This document shows positions 1 to 10,900 of a stretch of 64,000 nucleotides of DNA, one piece after another. A model generated the notes under the pieces. That model did not search any database. It was not told the DNA's origin and worked only from the letters and a program-made list of their open reading frames with translations. The stretch is from Strigamia acuminata (lineage: Eukaryota > Arthropoda > Chilopoda > Geophilomorpha > Linotaeniidae), in NCBI GenBank assembly GCA_949358305.1, contig OX442314.1, positions 66,720,429 through 66,784,428 on the forward strand, in the 5' to 3' direction. The position numbers were made by a program, and so were the translations under genes. Position 1 is the stretch's first letter; every line of letters begins with the position of its first letter.

Positions 1-780
1 TTCGCTGGGTCGCTCGAAAATGAGATTCGAGCGAACCGAAACCTATGAGAGAAACGCGCCGGCGGAAATATTCGTTTTTACCAATGAATACTTAATAAAT
101 CTTCATGGGAATTTAATCCCAATCTACTGTAGGCTTAGGAACCTTGAATACCAAATAAAAACAAAGGAGCAAAGACGGGAAACAAAGAACAAGGGCCCGA
201 CGCCCGTAAATCACCAAAATGGCTATCTGCCAGACACGCTAGTGGCCTTGAGCCACTTCTAACTTCGTTTTCGAGGTCGTGGGTCTCGAAAACGACTAAA
301 CCGAGTGGTGGGAACGATTCCCCGAGGTCTTTTTAGTCAATGTCGCCCAAAACCCGAATCAACAAGCTAACTTTCAACGAGAAACGAAGACTGGAGCCGA
401 ATGCGGTGATAAGCGCTCATTCCAGACTCGTGTAAGCGATCTCCGCTTAAAGCCAGTTGCTCTGAGCAGACGACGCAATCGCTTACCAAGGAAAAAGACG
501 GGTTTATGGGCTCAAAACCCGACGAAACACTTAAACAGGATCCAGAAATTACCAAGCGAGTTGGTAAGCTAAACTAAAACTGTAAAATAAGTTGGGGACT
601 TGGTAAAATGCGAGTCTCTCAAACTTTTGTTGCGTCCTGCTCGCAACACGCGCGATGTACGCGCGTGGCCGCGTGTTGAACGTGCGCACTACGCGCAAGA
701 ACCGTACAAACCGAGGTAAAACGAATTAAACACATATCTAATGCAAAAACAATTATTAAATACATCATTCTTGTTGCTGT
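1..780. repeat. Leading segment of composite repeat, left copy
   Basis: No gene is recognised. The segment recurs at 59281-60060 with a single C/T difference noticed (near position 73). The window opens inside the element, because the second copy is preceded by related sequence at about 58990-59280. An 80-codon open frame at 20-262 has no recognisable domain and is repeated only because the DNA is repeated. Positions 241-570 are rich in self-complementary segments and are listed separately. Moderately AT-rich; no coding signal. Confidence 0.75.
241..570. other. Hairpin-rich segment, possible structured RNA
   Basis: Several perfect inverted repeats lie close together. A 6-bp stem AGTGGC/GCCACT is at 241-257. 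A 10-bp stem CGTTTTCGAG/CTCGAAAACG is at 266-294. GACTAAA pairs with TTTAGTC across 293-338. TAAGCG/CGCTTA is at 433-449. GTAAGCGAT (432-440) pairs with ATCGCTTAC (478-486), and GCTTACCAA (481-489) can instead pair with TTGGTAAGC near 560-568. The last options exclude each other, so a switch is possible. No known RNA family is recognised and no strand is favoured. Confidence 0.35.
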
Positions 781-1888
781 TTGCAAACTTGCAAAACTTG
801 CACCGAATTTGGGCAATTTTTTACAAATTTCAGCAGATTTTTGTCTATATTTGACAAATTTCAGCAGATTTCCTCAATCCTCAAACATTTGCTGATATTT
901 CTCAAACATTTTCTAAAATTAATTGAAATCTGTCTGAAATTTGTCTTGAATGTGTCAAATATTGTCAAAAATCCGTGGAAATTTGTCAAATACTGGCAAA
1001 AATCCATGTAAATTTGTCAAAAATTGCCATAATTTGGTGCAAATTGTGTTAGATATTGGAAAAATTTATTTTAACGCTTCCAACGCGCCAGTAAATCGCG
1101 CGTGCACACGCGTGGATTTTTCGTCATAGTTGGATGCGCGCAAACCTCACGTAACTTGCGCCAAAATTTGGCAATTTTTGACAAATTTCAGCAGATTTTT
1201 GCCAGTATTTGACAAATTTCCACTGATTTTTGACAATATTTGACCCAACAACTGCGCCACGTTCCAGGCGCCGGTTTAGGCATTGTAGACCCGTTTTAGA
1301 CCGTTTTAGATGGCGAAAACGTTCTCTCCATCATTTTCTACCCCTGGGTGAGGTTTTCAGCGTTCATGATTGATGAAAAAGCTGTTTTCTAACTAGCTGT
1401 CCCATTGCTAGTTTTGGCGTCAGGTTTTAGCAACTTTCCAATCCGACTCTGTCGTCTGCACGACCTCCAAGACCGTTTTAGGGTTAATTTGAGTCAAATA
1501 ATTCATTCTGGGGGTTGTTTTGGGTTTTTTACAAGTGTGTTTTTGTAGTTTTTATTGGTTTCAAACATTGTCAATTCTTTATACAAGTGTAACTTTCATT
1601 TCTCTGTATTTTGAGAACTTTGCATTGCAGCAAAGTTCATTTCTTGCCCCTTAATTATTGTGTAATTGTTGGTTTTCAAGCCCGTTTTTTAACAATAACT
1701 TTATTTGAAGTGCCTATTGTTTCAGTCACGTGCTTCCACGTGCCTTTTATTGTTGAGCAATTTCTTGGGCAGTTGCGCTCCTGTTGCTAGCATTGCCGCG
1801 CGTTCTCCGCGCGTGTACTCGCGCGTTTCGCATCACACACATTCGGGTCCAATGGCCTATCGCGGCGGCACATTGTGTGGCATAGCGC

Positions 1889-1950
1889 GGCACGTTGCAA
1901 TTACGTGACGTGGCACGTTGCTGTTACGTGACGCGATAGCCAGTATTTAA
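1889..1950 (+). promoter_or_regulatory. Promoter-like block in left arm, pointing to palindrome centre
   Basis: A ~23-bp sequence ending TTACGTGACG is present twice in tandem (cores at 1901-1910 and 1924-1933). A TATA-like TATTTAA follows at 1944-1950. TTACGTGACG resembles bZIP/CRE-type sites. The mirror copy lies in the right arm at 4485-4546. Transcription would start about 30 bp downstream and run through the 56-bp array. The activity is inferred. Confidence 0.4.
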
Positions 1951-2029
1951 GCAGGGGATTCCATCATCGTTTACACAAATGCGCATTGCAACGTGGAGGC
2001 GCATTCGAGTCCTTTTCCCAAGCGAAATT

Positions 2030-2785
2030 TGTCCTTTTTCAACGCGAAATCGTATGCGATTCGCTTTCGAATCGAATACGAGTTTTGTCCTTTTTCAACG
2101 CGAAATCGTATGCGATTCGCTTTCGAATCGAATGCGAATTTTGCCCTTCTTCAACGCGAAATCGTATTCGACTCGCTTTCGAGTCGGATGCGAATTTTGC
2201 CCTTCTTCAACGCGAAATCGTATTCGACTCGCTTTCGAGTCGAATGCGAATTTTTCCCTTCTTCAACGCGAAATCGTATTCGACTCGCTTTCGAGTCGAA
2301 TGCGAATTTTGCCCTTCTTCAACGCGAAATCGTATTCGACTCGTTTTTGAGTCGAGTACGAATTTTGCCCTTCTTCAACGCGAAATCGTATTCGACTCGT
2401 TTTCGAGTCGAATGCGAATTCGTATTCGACTCGTTTTCGAGTCGAGTACGAATTTTGCCCTTCTTCAACGCGAAATCGTATTCGACTCGTTTTCGAGTCG
2501 AATGCGAATTTTGCCCTTCTTCAACGCGAAATCGTATTCGACTCGTTTTCGAGTCGAATGCGAATTTTGCCCTTCTTCAACGCGAAATCGTATTCGACTC
2601 GTTTTCGAGTCGAATGCGAATTTTGCCCTTCTTCAACGCGAAATCGTATTCGACTCGTTTTCGAGTCGAATGCGAATTTTGCCCTTCTTCAACGCGAAAT
2701 CGTATTCGACTCGTTTTCGAGTCGAATGCGAATTTTGCCCTTCTTCAACGCGAAATCGTATTCGACTCGTTTTCGAGTCGAATAC
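2030..2785. repeat. 56-bp tandem array, left arm of copy 1
   Basis: About thirteen units of 56 bp. Each contains CAACGCGAAATCG and a near-palindrome CGACTCG-TTTT-CGAGTCG. The first units are variants with CGATTCG and later units become uniform, which suggests recent expansion at the inner end. Because 56 is not a multiple of three and no unit carries a stop, all three forward frames stay open for up to ~268 codons. Only the frame at 1979 begins with ATG. The equivalent array at 61310-61841 is shorter by exactly four units (224 bp). Confidence 0.9.
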
Positions 2786-3880
2786 GAGATAGTCGATGAC
2801 CCGTTCCCGGACTTTGACTCGTACGACTCGTATTCGAGATGTATTCGAGATGTATTCGAATCGTATTCGAGTCGCATTCGAGATGGTCGATGATTTCCAC
2901 TCGCTCGTATACGCGTTGTATACGAGCTCGTATTTTGATCGTAATCGTAAACGAATCGTTTACAAGTCGTATACAAGTTGTATACGACGTGTATACACCT
3001 CGTATACGAACGAAGTTTGGAAAATCCACCGGATACTTACTACGACATGAAAACACATAGTAGTCACATACGTCTTATTTGGAAATTGTGTTTTCACAAA
3101 CTTCGTTCGTATACAAGGTGTATACACGTCGTATACGACTTGTATACGACTTGTAAACGATTCGTTTACGATTACGATCAAAATACGAGCTCGTATACAA
3201 CGCGTATACGAGCGAGTGGAAATCATCGACCATCTCGAATACGACTCGAATTCGATTCGTATTCGATTCGAATACGATTCGAATTCGATTCGAATACGAA
3301 TACGATCAAAATACGAACTCGTAACAACTCGAATACGAGATAGTCGATGACCCGTTCCCGGACTTTGACTCGTACGACTCGTATTCGAGATGTATTCGAG
3401 ATGTATTCGAATCGTATTCGAGTCGCATTCGAGATGGTCGATGATTTCCACTCGCTCGTATACGCGTTGTATACGAGCTCGTATTTTGATCGTAATCGTA
3501 AACGAATCGTTTACAAGTCGTATACAAGTCGTATACGACGTGTATACACCTCGTATACGAACGAAGTTTGGAAAATCCACCGGATACTTACTACGACATG
3601 AAAACACATAGTAGTCACATACGTCTTATTTGGAAATTGTGTTTTCACAAACTTCGTTCGTATACGAGGTGTATACACGTCGTATACGACTTGTATACGA
3701 CTTGTAAACGATTCGTTTACGATTACGATCAAAATACGAGCTCGTATACAACGCGTATACGAGCGAGTGGAAATCATCGACCATCTCGAATGCGACTCGA
3801 ATACGATTCGAATACATCTCGAATACATCTCGAATACGAGTCGTACGAGTCAAAGTCCGGGAACGGGTCATCGACTATCT
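2779..3880. repeat. Palindrome centre with 551-bp tandem duplication
   Basis: Two copies of a ~551-bp segment start near 2779 and 3330. Each has GTATAC/TCGTA-type short palindromes on both sides of a ~90-bp spacer (about 3020-3100 and 3570-3650). The spacer is itself flanked by inverted copies of GTATACGAACGAAGTTTG. The ends of the two copies differ in their TCGAATTCGA stretches. The second composite copy (61842-62390) has this centre only once, so the duplication is specific to copy 1. Confidence 0.8.
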
Positions 3881-5683
3881 CGTACTCGACTCGAAAACGA
3901 GGCGAATACGATTTTGCGTTGAAGAAGGGCAAAATTCGCATTCGACTCGAAAACGAGTCGAATACGATTTCGCGTTGAAGAAGGGCAAAATTCGCATTCG
4001 ACTCGAAAACGAGTCGACTACGATTTCGCGTTGAAGAAGGGCAAAATTCGTACTCGACTCGAAAACGAGTCGAATACGAATTCGCATTCGACTCGAAAAC
4101 GAGTCGAATACGATTTCGCGTTGAAGAAGGGCAAAATTCGTACTCGACTCGAAAACGAGTCGAATACGATTTCGCGTTGAAGAAGGGCAAAATTCGCATT
4201 CGACTCGAAAGCGAGTCGAATACGATTTCGCGTTGAAGAAGGGAAAAATTCGCATTCGACTCGAAAGCGAGTCGAATACGATTTCGCGTTGAAGAAGGGC
4301 AAAACTCGTATTCGATTCGAAAGCGAATCGAATACAATTTTGCGTTGAAAAAGGACAAAAATCGTATTCGATTCGCTTTCGAATCGAATACGAGTTTTGT
4401 CCTTTTTCAACGCTTGGGAAAAGGACTCGAATGCGCCTCCACGTTGCAATGCGCATTTGTGTAAACGATGATGGAATCCCCTGCTTAAATACTGGCTATC
4501 GCGTCACGTAACAGCAACGTGCCACGTCACGTAATTGCAACGTGCCGCGCTATGCCACACAATGTGCCGCCGCGATAGGCCATTGAACCCGAATGTGTGT
4601 GATGCAAAACGCGCGAGTACGCGCGCGGAGAACGCGCGGCAATGCTAGCAACAGGAGCGCAACTGCCCAAGAAATTGCTCAACAATAAAAGGCACGTGGA
4701 AGCACGTGCCTGAAACAATAGGCACTTCAAATAAAGTTATTGTTAAAAAACGGGCTTGAAAACCAACAATTACACAATAATTAAGGGGCAAGAAATGAAC
4801 TTTGCTGCAATGCAAAGTTCTCAAAATACAGAGAAATGAAAGTTACACTTGTATAAAGAATTGACAATGTTTGAAACCAATAAAAACTACAAAAACACAC
4901 TTGTAAAAAACCCAAAACAACCCCCAGAATGAATTATTTGACTCAAATTAACCCTAAAACAGTCTTGGAGGTCGTGCAGACGACAGAGTCGGATCGGAAG
5001 GTTGCTAAAACCTGACGCCAAAACTAGCAATGGGACAGCTAGTTAGAAAACAGCTTTTTCATCAATCATGAACGCTGAAAACCTCACCGAGGGGTAGAAA
5101 ATGATGGAGAGAACGTTTTCGCCATCTAAAACGGTCTAAAACGGGTCTAAAATGCCTAAACCGGCGCCTGGAACGTGGCGCAGTTGTTGGGTCAAATATT
5201 GTCAAAAATCAGTGGAAATTTGTCAAATACTGGCAAAAATCTGCTGAAATTTGTCAAAAATTGCCAAATTTTGGCGCAAGTTACGTGAGGTTTGCGCGCA
5301 TCCAACTATGATGAAAAATCCATGCGTGTGCACGCGCGATTTACTGGCGCGTTGGAAGCGTTAAAATAAATTTTTCCAATATCTAACACAATTTGCACCG
5401 AATTATGGCAATTTTTGACAAATTTACATGGATTTTTGCCAGTATTTGACAACTTTCCACGGATTTTTGACAATATTTGACAAATTCCAGACAAATTTCA
5501 GACAAATTTCAATTAATTTTTGAAATTTTATGAGAAATTTCAGCAAATGTTTGAGGATTGAGGAAATCTTCTGAAATTTGTCAAATATAGGCAAAAATCT
5601 TCTGAAATTTGTCAAATACAGGCAAAAATCTGCTGAAATTTGTCAAAAATTGCCCAAATTCCGTGCAAGTTTTGCAAGTTTTG
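3665..5683. repeat. Right arm of large palindrome, copy 1
   Basis: Reverse complement of the left arm, ending where AAAATTGCCCAAATTC mirrors position ~800. It contains a shorter 56-bp array (about 3890-4410, roughly nine units) and the mirrored promoter-like block (4485-4546). It then holds sequence that is also the first ~1150 bp of satellite monomer 1. The satellite therefore grew from this arm plus the ~540 bp beyond it. Confidence 0.8.
4485..4546 (-). promoter_or_regulatory. Promoter-like block in right arm, mirrored
   Basis: Reverse-strand copy of the 1889-1950 block: TATA-like sequence at 4485-4491 and two CGTCACGTAA cores at 4502-4534. It points to the palindrome centre, so the two blocks converge. 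Activity is inferred only. Confidence 0.35.
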
Positions 5684-6220
5684 CGCGCATCAAATCGTAT
5701 GCGCGCCTATACTATTGCACGAGCGCATTGACGCGTGATGAACACCGACCACGTTTACGAAGTGAATTCGAGCTACAAAAGTATCGAGTCGCCATTCTAT
5801 GATGGAAAAAAAAAATTAAGTGTAAACAAACAAAATAAAAACTTTAATATACAAGAAACGTACAATTCCACTCAACTTTGTTTCAAATTTTATTTATTGG
5901 ATCATTGAAAATAAACAGTAGTGTTGTGCACTGTACGCTTAAGTGTATACCGGCGATGCGTTGTTTTGTGGTGGGGATTTGCCTCGATAATTGATCTTTT
6001 CTCTTTGTTTGCAATATTTTTTTGGCCTTTTTTGTTGATTTTTCGGTTTGAAATTGTTTTTTTCCGGTGTAATTTAAGTGGTGGAAGGTTGTTGGCGTGT
6101 GTTGAGGGTAATTTTGGCGGTTTTTGGGTCGGGATTAGTGTTTTCTGCGATTTTTTATCGGTATTTGGGGTTTGATGCAGCGGATAGCGCATGCGAATCG
6201 CCGTCGACCGTAGCATTAGC
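4533..6220. repeat. Satellite monomer 1 (type a, 1688 bp)
   Basis: First monomer. Its first ~1150 bp are also the palindrome right arm. The last ~540 bp (5684-6220) are specific to the satellite: an A-rich stretch, GTGCACTGTACGC, then a T/G-rich segment starting at GTTTTGTGGTGGGG. One 31-bp subrepeat near 5215-5250. Confidence 0.9.
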
Positions 6221-6326
6221 AATTGCAACGTGCCGCGCTATGCCACACAATGTGCCGCCGCGATAGGCCATCGAATCCGAATGTGTGTGATGCGAAACGC
6301 GAGTACGCGCGCGGAGAACGCGCGGC

Positions 6327-6331
6327 AATGC
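6327..6331. other. Target-site duplication of Copia-1, left copy
   Basis: AATGC, repeated at 13333-13337. The uninterrupted site GCAATGCTAGCAAC is seen in other monomers (for example near 37890), so the 5-bp duplication is certain. Confidence 0.95.
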
Positions 6332-6809
6332 TGTTGGGTTGCAAACCCATTTTGAAGTGCTTAAATATTTGTTCCTGTGTTACGTGATTTATTGGTTACA
6401 CAATTTCCGAGTATGTGTAACAAGTGTGTTGTAAATTAATGTCCCGATCCAGTGTTCAACCGATAATGATTTTTATCAATGCTTGTTATGTACCGCGGTT
6501 GAATATTCTCTCCTTTACAGCACACGTCCCTGATGTCGTCTGCTTGAAAAAGCGATTTGTGTTTTATCCTTTTTCCTTGGTTTATCGATTATTAATGTCG
6601 GTGTTTTTTACTTGCGATTGTAAAGGACAAATCATTGGAAACTTGACAATGATTTATCCTATGTTGTTAGAGAGTGCAAATAGCCTCTAACCGTGTATCA
6701 CCTGATATTCTCACGAATTAAAGATGGCGCACGCATGTCGGTTTCGCGCACCGTTTCAACTGATGTTTCTTTTGATTTCGTTTGCAGAATTGCCGGGAAT
6801 AACCCCACA
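6332..6809 (+). repeat. Copia-1 5' LTR
   Basis: 478 bp, starts TGTTGGGTTGC and ends ACCCCACA. Near the end it has an ATTAAA polyadenylation-like signal (6717-6722) directly followed by AAGATGGCGC, a YY1-like motif. An 88-codon open frame inside (6424-6690) is also in the 3' LTR and is not considered a gene. Confidence 0.95.
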
Positions 6810-6811
6810 AG

Positions 6812-6823
6812 TGGTAGCAGAGG
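6812..6823 (+). other. Copia-1 primer-binding site (initiator tRNA-Met)
   Basis: TGGTAGCAGAGG starts 2 nt after the LTR and is complementary to the last 12 nt of animal initiator tRNA-Met. Complementarity stops there (CTG follows instead of ATGG), so this site is shorter than in Copia-3 and Copia-4. Confidence 0.85.
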
Positions 6824-7995
6824 CTGTGCGACGATAAGGCCAGCAGTTTTTGGGAGTTTCCCGGAACATTTCGAGACGAAACGAGTGCAGGACGTCGGCC
6901 GAGGTCGTTGCAGACACGAATCGCCGGCGACGTGCGAAATAACTTCGCCAACTTTTTCAAATCGTCGGGATTGTGTGTGCGGACAGTACAACGGACTATT
7001 ACGACAGTAAGCAGTGTCGAAATATTTATTTTCAGTGCGAAATAAGCACTTTTCCACGCCGTTACGAAGCAAATTTTCTTCGGCGGCCATTTTGGATTCG
7101 GCAGTGCGGCCGACGTAGCAACGACGTGTTTTCGGGCCGATACACGCCTAGACGCCAGTTTTTTGCCGAGACGACGATTATTCTCGCCGAAACAACGAGA
7201 ATCAACGTCGATACGACGCATTTTCGCCCCGAATCAGGCGAAAATTACCGAAAACGATCGGAAATCAGCAGTGGATCGCCGGTGGAGAACAAATCCTCAC
7301 CAGCGGCCATTTTTGTTTGGATTTTCATCGCCGTCGACGGTGGAAACCAATTTCGAGTGTCTTTGTACGCATAAGTCTGCGTACACGACAATATTTGACC
7401 GGAAAAGCCGTGTTTTGCACCCCGGAGTGCTACACGAAGGCGCGGACGGGCGCGACGACGATTTTGGATCGTTTTTCCCCGCTTTGCACGGACGTGTGCG
7501 AGCGGTAGCGCGTCAGCCCCATTTCCGCGCACCGATAACGTCTAAACAACGTTCTACGCTGGACGGAAGCGATTGCGACGATCGGATCCCGCAATCCGCC
7601 CATCTTAACAACGCAAAAGTGTATTTACCATTTTGTCGTGAAACTCTGTTACATTTAAGTTTTTGTTTTTGGTCCCCTCTTAGTATCGGTGCCACCCTAC
7701 GTCCAGTCGGGCACGTGGCACTGTATTCTTGTCTGGGCTTGTTCACGGCCACCCAACCGATCCCGCGACCCTAGGAGGTCGGACGGAAGAGTTGGGGAAC
7801 GACCAGTCAAGGTTTGATCGCCGCTCTTATAGCGGTTTGCCCACGGGTGGAATTGTTTTTTCGCCTTCATTTTTGGTGGGTGACAAGTGTGCACTGTGTG
7901 ATTTGATTCTAGTGAAGTGTTTTGTGCGGAATAATTTCCGAATTTAGTGTTTTTTTCGTGCATCCTTCATCATTATTGTGCATTGTGTCGTCGTG
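6824..7995 (+). other. Copia-1 non-coding leader
   Basis: About 1.2 kb between the primer site and gag. It has GGCGGCCATTTT-type motifs near 7082 and 7304 and the conserved RNA structure at 7689-7811. A 203-codon open frame (7163-7774) has no recognisable domain and is not matched in the other leaders. The leader is long for a copia element. Confidence 0.7.
7689..7811 (+). promoter_or_regulatory. Conserved leader RNA structure (Copia-1 copy)
   Basis: Hairpin I: GTGCCAC (7689-7695) pairs with GTGGCAC (7715-7721) around a loop holding AGTC. Hairpin II: CTTG/CAAG (7728-7731/7808-7811), CTGG/CCAG (7733-7736/7803-7806), GTTC/GAAC (7741-7744/7797-7800), CCCAAC/GTTGGG (7752-7757/7791-7796), CCG/CGG, CGACC/GGTCG and loop CTAGGA (7771-7776). 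Copies in Copia-2, -3 and -4 keep the shape with different paired bases. Role unknown; packaging, dimerisation or internal ribosome entry are options. Confidence 0.75.
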
Positions 7996-10900
7996 ATGTC
8001 AAAACACGACGACTATAAGGATATTAAGAAACTCGACGGTACGAACTATGCTACGTGGTCGGTGCAGGTTCAGCTGCTCCTCAAATACAACGGTGTTTGG
8101 GGTCACGTGGATGGCACGGAGAAACAACCGCCTGACACCGCCACAGCCAAGGAGAAAAGAGACTTCAAAGTCCGGGAGGACAAAGCCATGTCAACCCTTT
8201 GCATGAGCTGCGCGGAACCTCAGCAAGTTATTGCCGTCTCTTGTCCCACTGCTGCAAAAGTCTGGGAAGCGTTAAAAAACGCTTATCAACCGACGACGAG
8301 GGCACGCCGCGCTCGACTGCGCCGTGACTTTTTGAACATGAAAATGTTAGAAGGCGAGGAAATGCTCGTTTTCACGGGGCGAGTCGATCGGAAGGTCACG
8401 GAATTAAAAGACGTGAAAATCGACGTCTCCGACGAGTTCCACGCTTTCCAGTATTTGGACCACTTACCCCCACAATATGAGAACATTAAACAGACAGCGT
8501 ATCATTGGGAAGATGCTGACTTCACGGCTAAAAACGTGAAAGAGAGGTTGCTTGGCGAATACAATCGCCTTTACGAATCAAGCAACGAATTCGGTGTCCT
8601 AACTCAACAAATGGACAATACTGCATTATTTGCCAAGCAAAAATGGAAACCACGTGGGAAACCTTCAACAGCTACTGGGCCCTCACGGGGCACTTGTTTT
8701 AATTGTGGAGGGACGGGTCACTTCGCTAGAGAGTGCCCGTCGCCTCCAAAACAGCAAGGAGCTTTTGGGACTTTTCCTGCCGCTGCTGGTTCGCCGGCCC
8801 AATTAAATCGAGGAAGTGGACGTGGCAGGGGCCGTGGAAAAGGGCAACAGAGAGCAAATCTCACACAGCTGGACCCGTATGCGGATGAGCCCCACACTTT
8901 ATACTCGGCAGTATTGGAGGAAAAACCTGCACAGCCATTATCCCTTGTGTCGCACGGCAATTGTGATTCTCAATGGTACGTGGACACAGGGGCGACCGAC
9001 CATTTCTCTTTCAACCGGAGTTGGTTCTCGGACTATAGACCGCTGTCTAACTTCAGCGTACAACAAGGTGAAGGCAAATCGAAAATCGAAGGAGTCGGAA
9101 ATGTTGTCATCACCACGCTTTATGGAACCCGACATAGGGACATTACTTTGAAGAATGTTTTCTTCGCACCCAATTTTCGGAAGAATCTCATCTCACTTGG
9201 ACGCACCGATGAGGCTGGGATGTGCACATTTGTCAAAAATGGGGAAATGTTTATTTATAAAGATAAGATCGAGGAACCATCGATTACGGCAGTTCGAACT
9301 TCGAATAGATTGTATAAAGTTAACTGTCGTATCGAGGTTGGGAATGTAAACACAGCTGCATTAACTGCGCAACAGAATGCGGCTGCTGTCCTCGACTTGA
9401 TCAAATCATCTGTAAAGGATGAAAGATTTGTGCAACCGTTACTAACCATTTTAGACTATAAGAACGCATTACTAAAAAGTTTGAGTAAGTCGGATAAAGG
9501 GACGTCCGCAGCTAATTTGAGTGCGCAAGTGAGCGAGAAAACGTCAGCGCCTGCGGCGATTAATTTGCCGAAAGCGGGGAATGAGGTTCAGACACCTCCT
9601 GTGAATATTCCCCAAGCTAATGCGACAGCGAAAGCTAACGGCGGAAACGCCGATGATGTGAAAGTTAGAAACCAGGAGCGGCCCCAAACCATGGACACAT
9701 GGCATTCGAGGATGGGCCATCTCAATGCTAAAGGCATTTCAAAATTAGAAAAGTCTGATGACGTATTTGGAATTAACCTGTCCACTAAGGAATTGTCTAC
9801 CTGTGACGCATGTGCAACCGCCAAAAGCACGAGAGCAAGCTTTCCCCCTATAGTTGCGATTTCAACCAAAGGGATTTTAGACATTGTACACATGGATGTC
9901 TGGGGGAAATCACAGGGTCCTTCCTTAGGTGGGGCTAATTACTATTTTATTCTCGTGGACGACTATTCACGGTATATGTGGATAATTATGATGAAAACCA
10001 AAGGGGAGGTTTTGGGTCATTTCAAACGATGGCTAACTGAAGTGGAAAGAACGACTTCTAAGAAAGTCAAATGTATTAAGACTGATAATGGCGGGGAATT
10101 TATTTCTCGGGATTGGGACACTTACGCTTCCAAGATAGGATTAAAATGCATTCGAACAAATGCATATTCTCCGGAAATGAATTCCGTGGCTGAAAGGGCC
10201 AACCGTACAATTATTAGCGGGGTGAGGGCTTTGATGCTCGAGAACAGTTTCCCCTATCCCCTTTGGGCTGAATTGGCGACTTCCATCGTCTACTTAAAGA
10301 ATAGGTTTCCTCACCAGGGGATTGAAGGCAAAACACCTTACTCGATATTTTTCAATAAGAAACTATCTTTACGACACATTAAATGCATTGGGTCGAAGAC
10401 TTTTGTTCATGTTCCATCCCAGACTCGCAAAAGCAAATTGGAGGGTAGGGCATGGGCAGGAGCATTGGTTGGCTATGCCATCTCCACTAGGGGCTATAGG
10501 ATCTGGGACCCTAAAACAAATCAAGTTTTTGCGTCAAAACACGTGCGGATCTTCGAGGACTCGTATTGGTACGAGATTGGGAAGAGATTACAGACTCCAG
10601 TTCGACAACCTCAAGGGGGATCCGAAGAATTTAAGAGTTTTGGCTACTCTTCCTCCGACACCGAGGAAGATGACGATGATTCCGTTGTCCCTGTTGGACA
10701 GCCACCACCCTTTATGCCACCTCCTATCCCACCGCCCATTCCGCCCCCTATTCCACCTAGAACCCCAGGACCTGCTTTGAGACCAAATGTGCAGCGGACA
10801 ATTGAGTTGCCTGCAATTGGAGTTGATCCTATTGGGGATGATGAGGAAATTGGTGGGGCGCAGGGTATTGATGGAGATAATCCAGTTGAAGAAATTGGTG

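Larger units (their letters stand above)
781..3010. repeat. Left arm of large palindrome (foldback-like), copy 1
   Basis: This arm is the approximate reverse complement of 3665-5683. In order it holds degenerate 31-bp subrepeats of the type TTTGTCAAATACTGGC (about 795-1245), a non-repetitive stretch (about 1250-1890), a promoter-like block (1889-1950), a 56-bp tandem array (2030-2785) and the outer part of the TCGTATAC-rich centre. Long inverted repeats built from short direct repeats resemble foldback (FB-type) elements in architecture. That is inference, since no transposase is visible. Short open frames here appear in both arms and are not treated as genes. Confidence 0.8.

Noticed and set aside
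20-262. 80-codon frame (MRFERTETYERN...) as a gene
   Set aside because: Short, no domain, and duplicated merely as part of the composite repeat.
241-570. Hammerhead ribozyme in the hairpin-rich segment
   Set aside because: The CTGANGA and GAAA core boxes are not present in the right arrangement.
1979-2799. Overlapping 123- to 268-codon open frames in the 56-bp array, and their reverse-strand partners at 3774-4456
   Set aside because: They are by-products of a stop-free tandem unit; all frames are open and two of three have no ATG.
5902-6228. 108-codon reverse frame (MQLLMLRSTAIRMRYP...) and 84-codon forward frame repeated in most monomers
   Set aside because: Conserved only because the satellite is nearly identical; no domain, Lys/Thr-rich from A-rich DNA.
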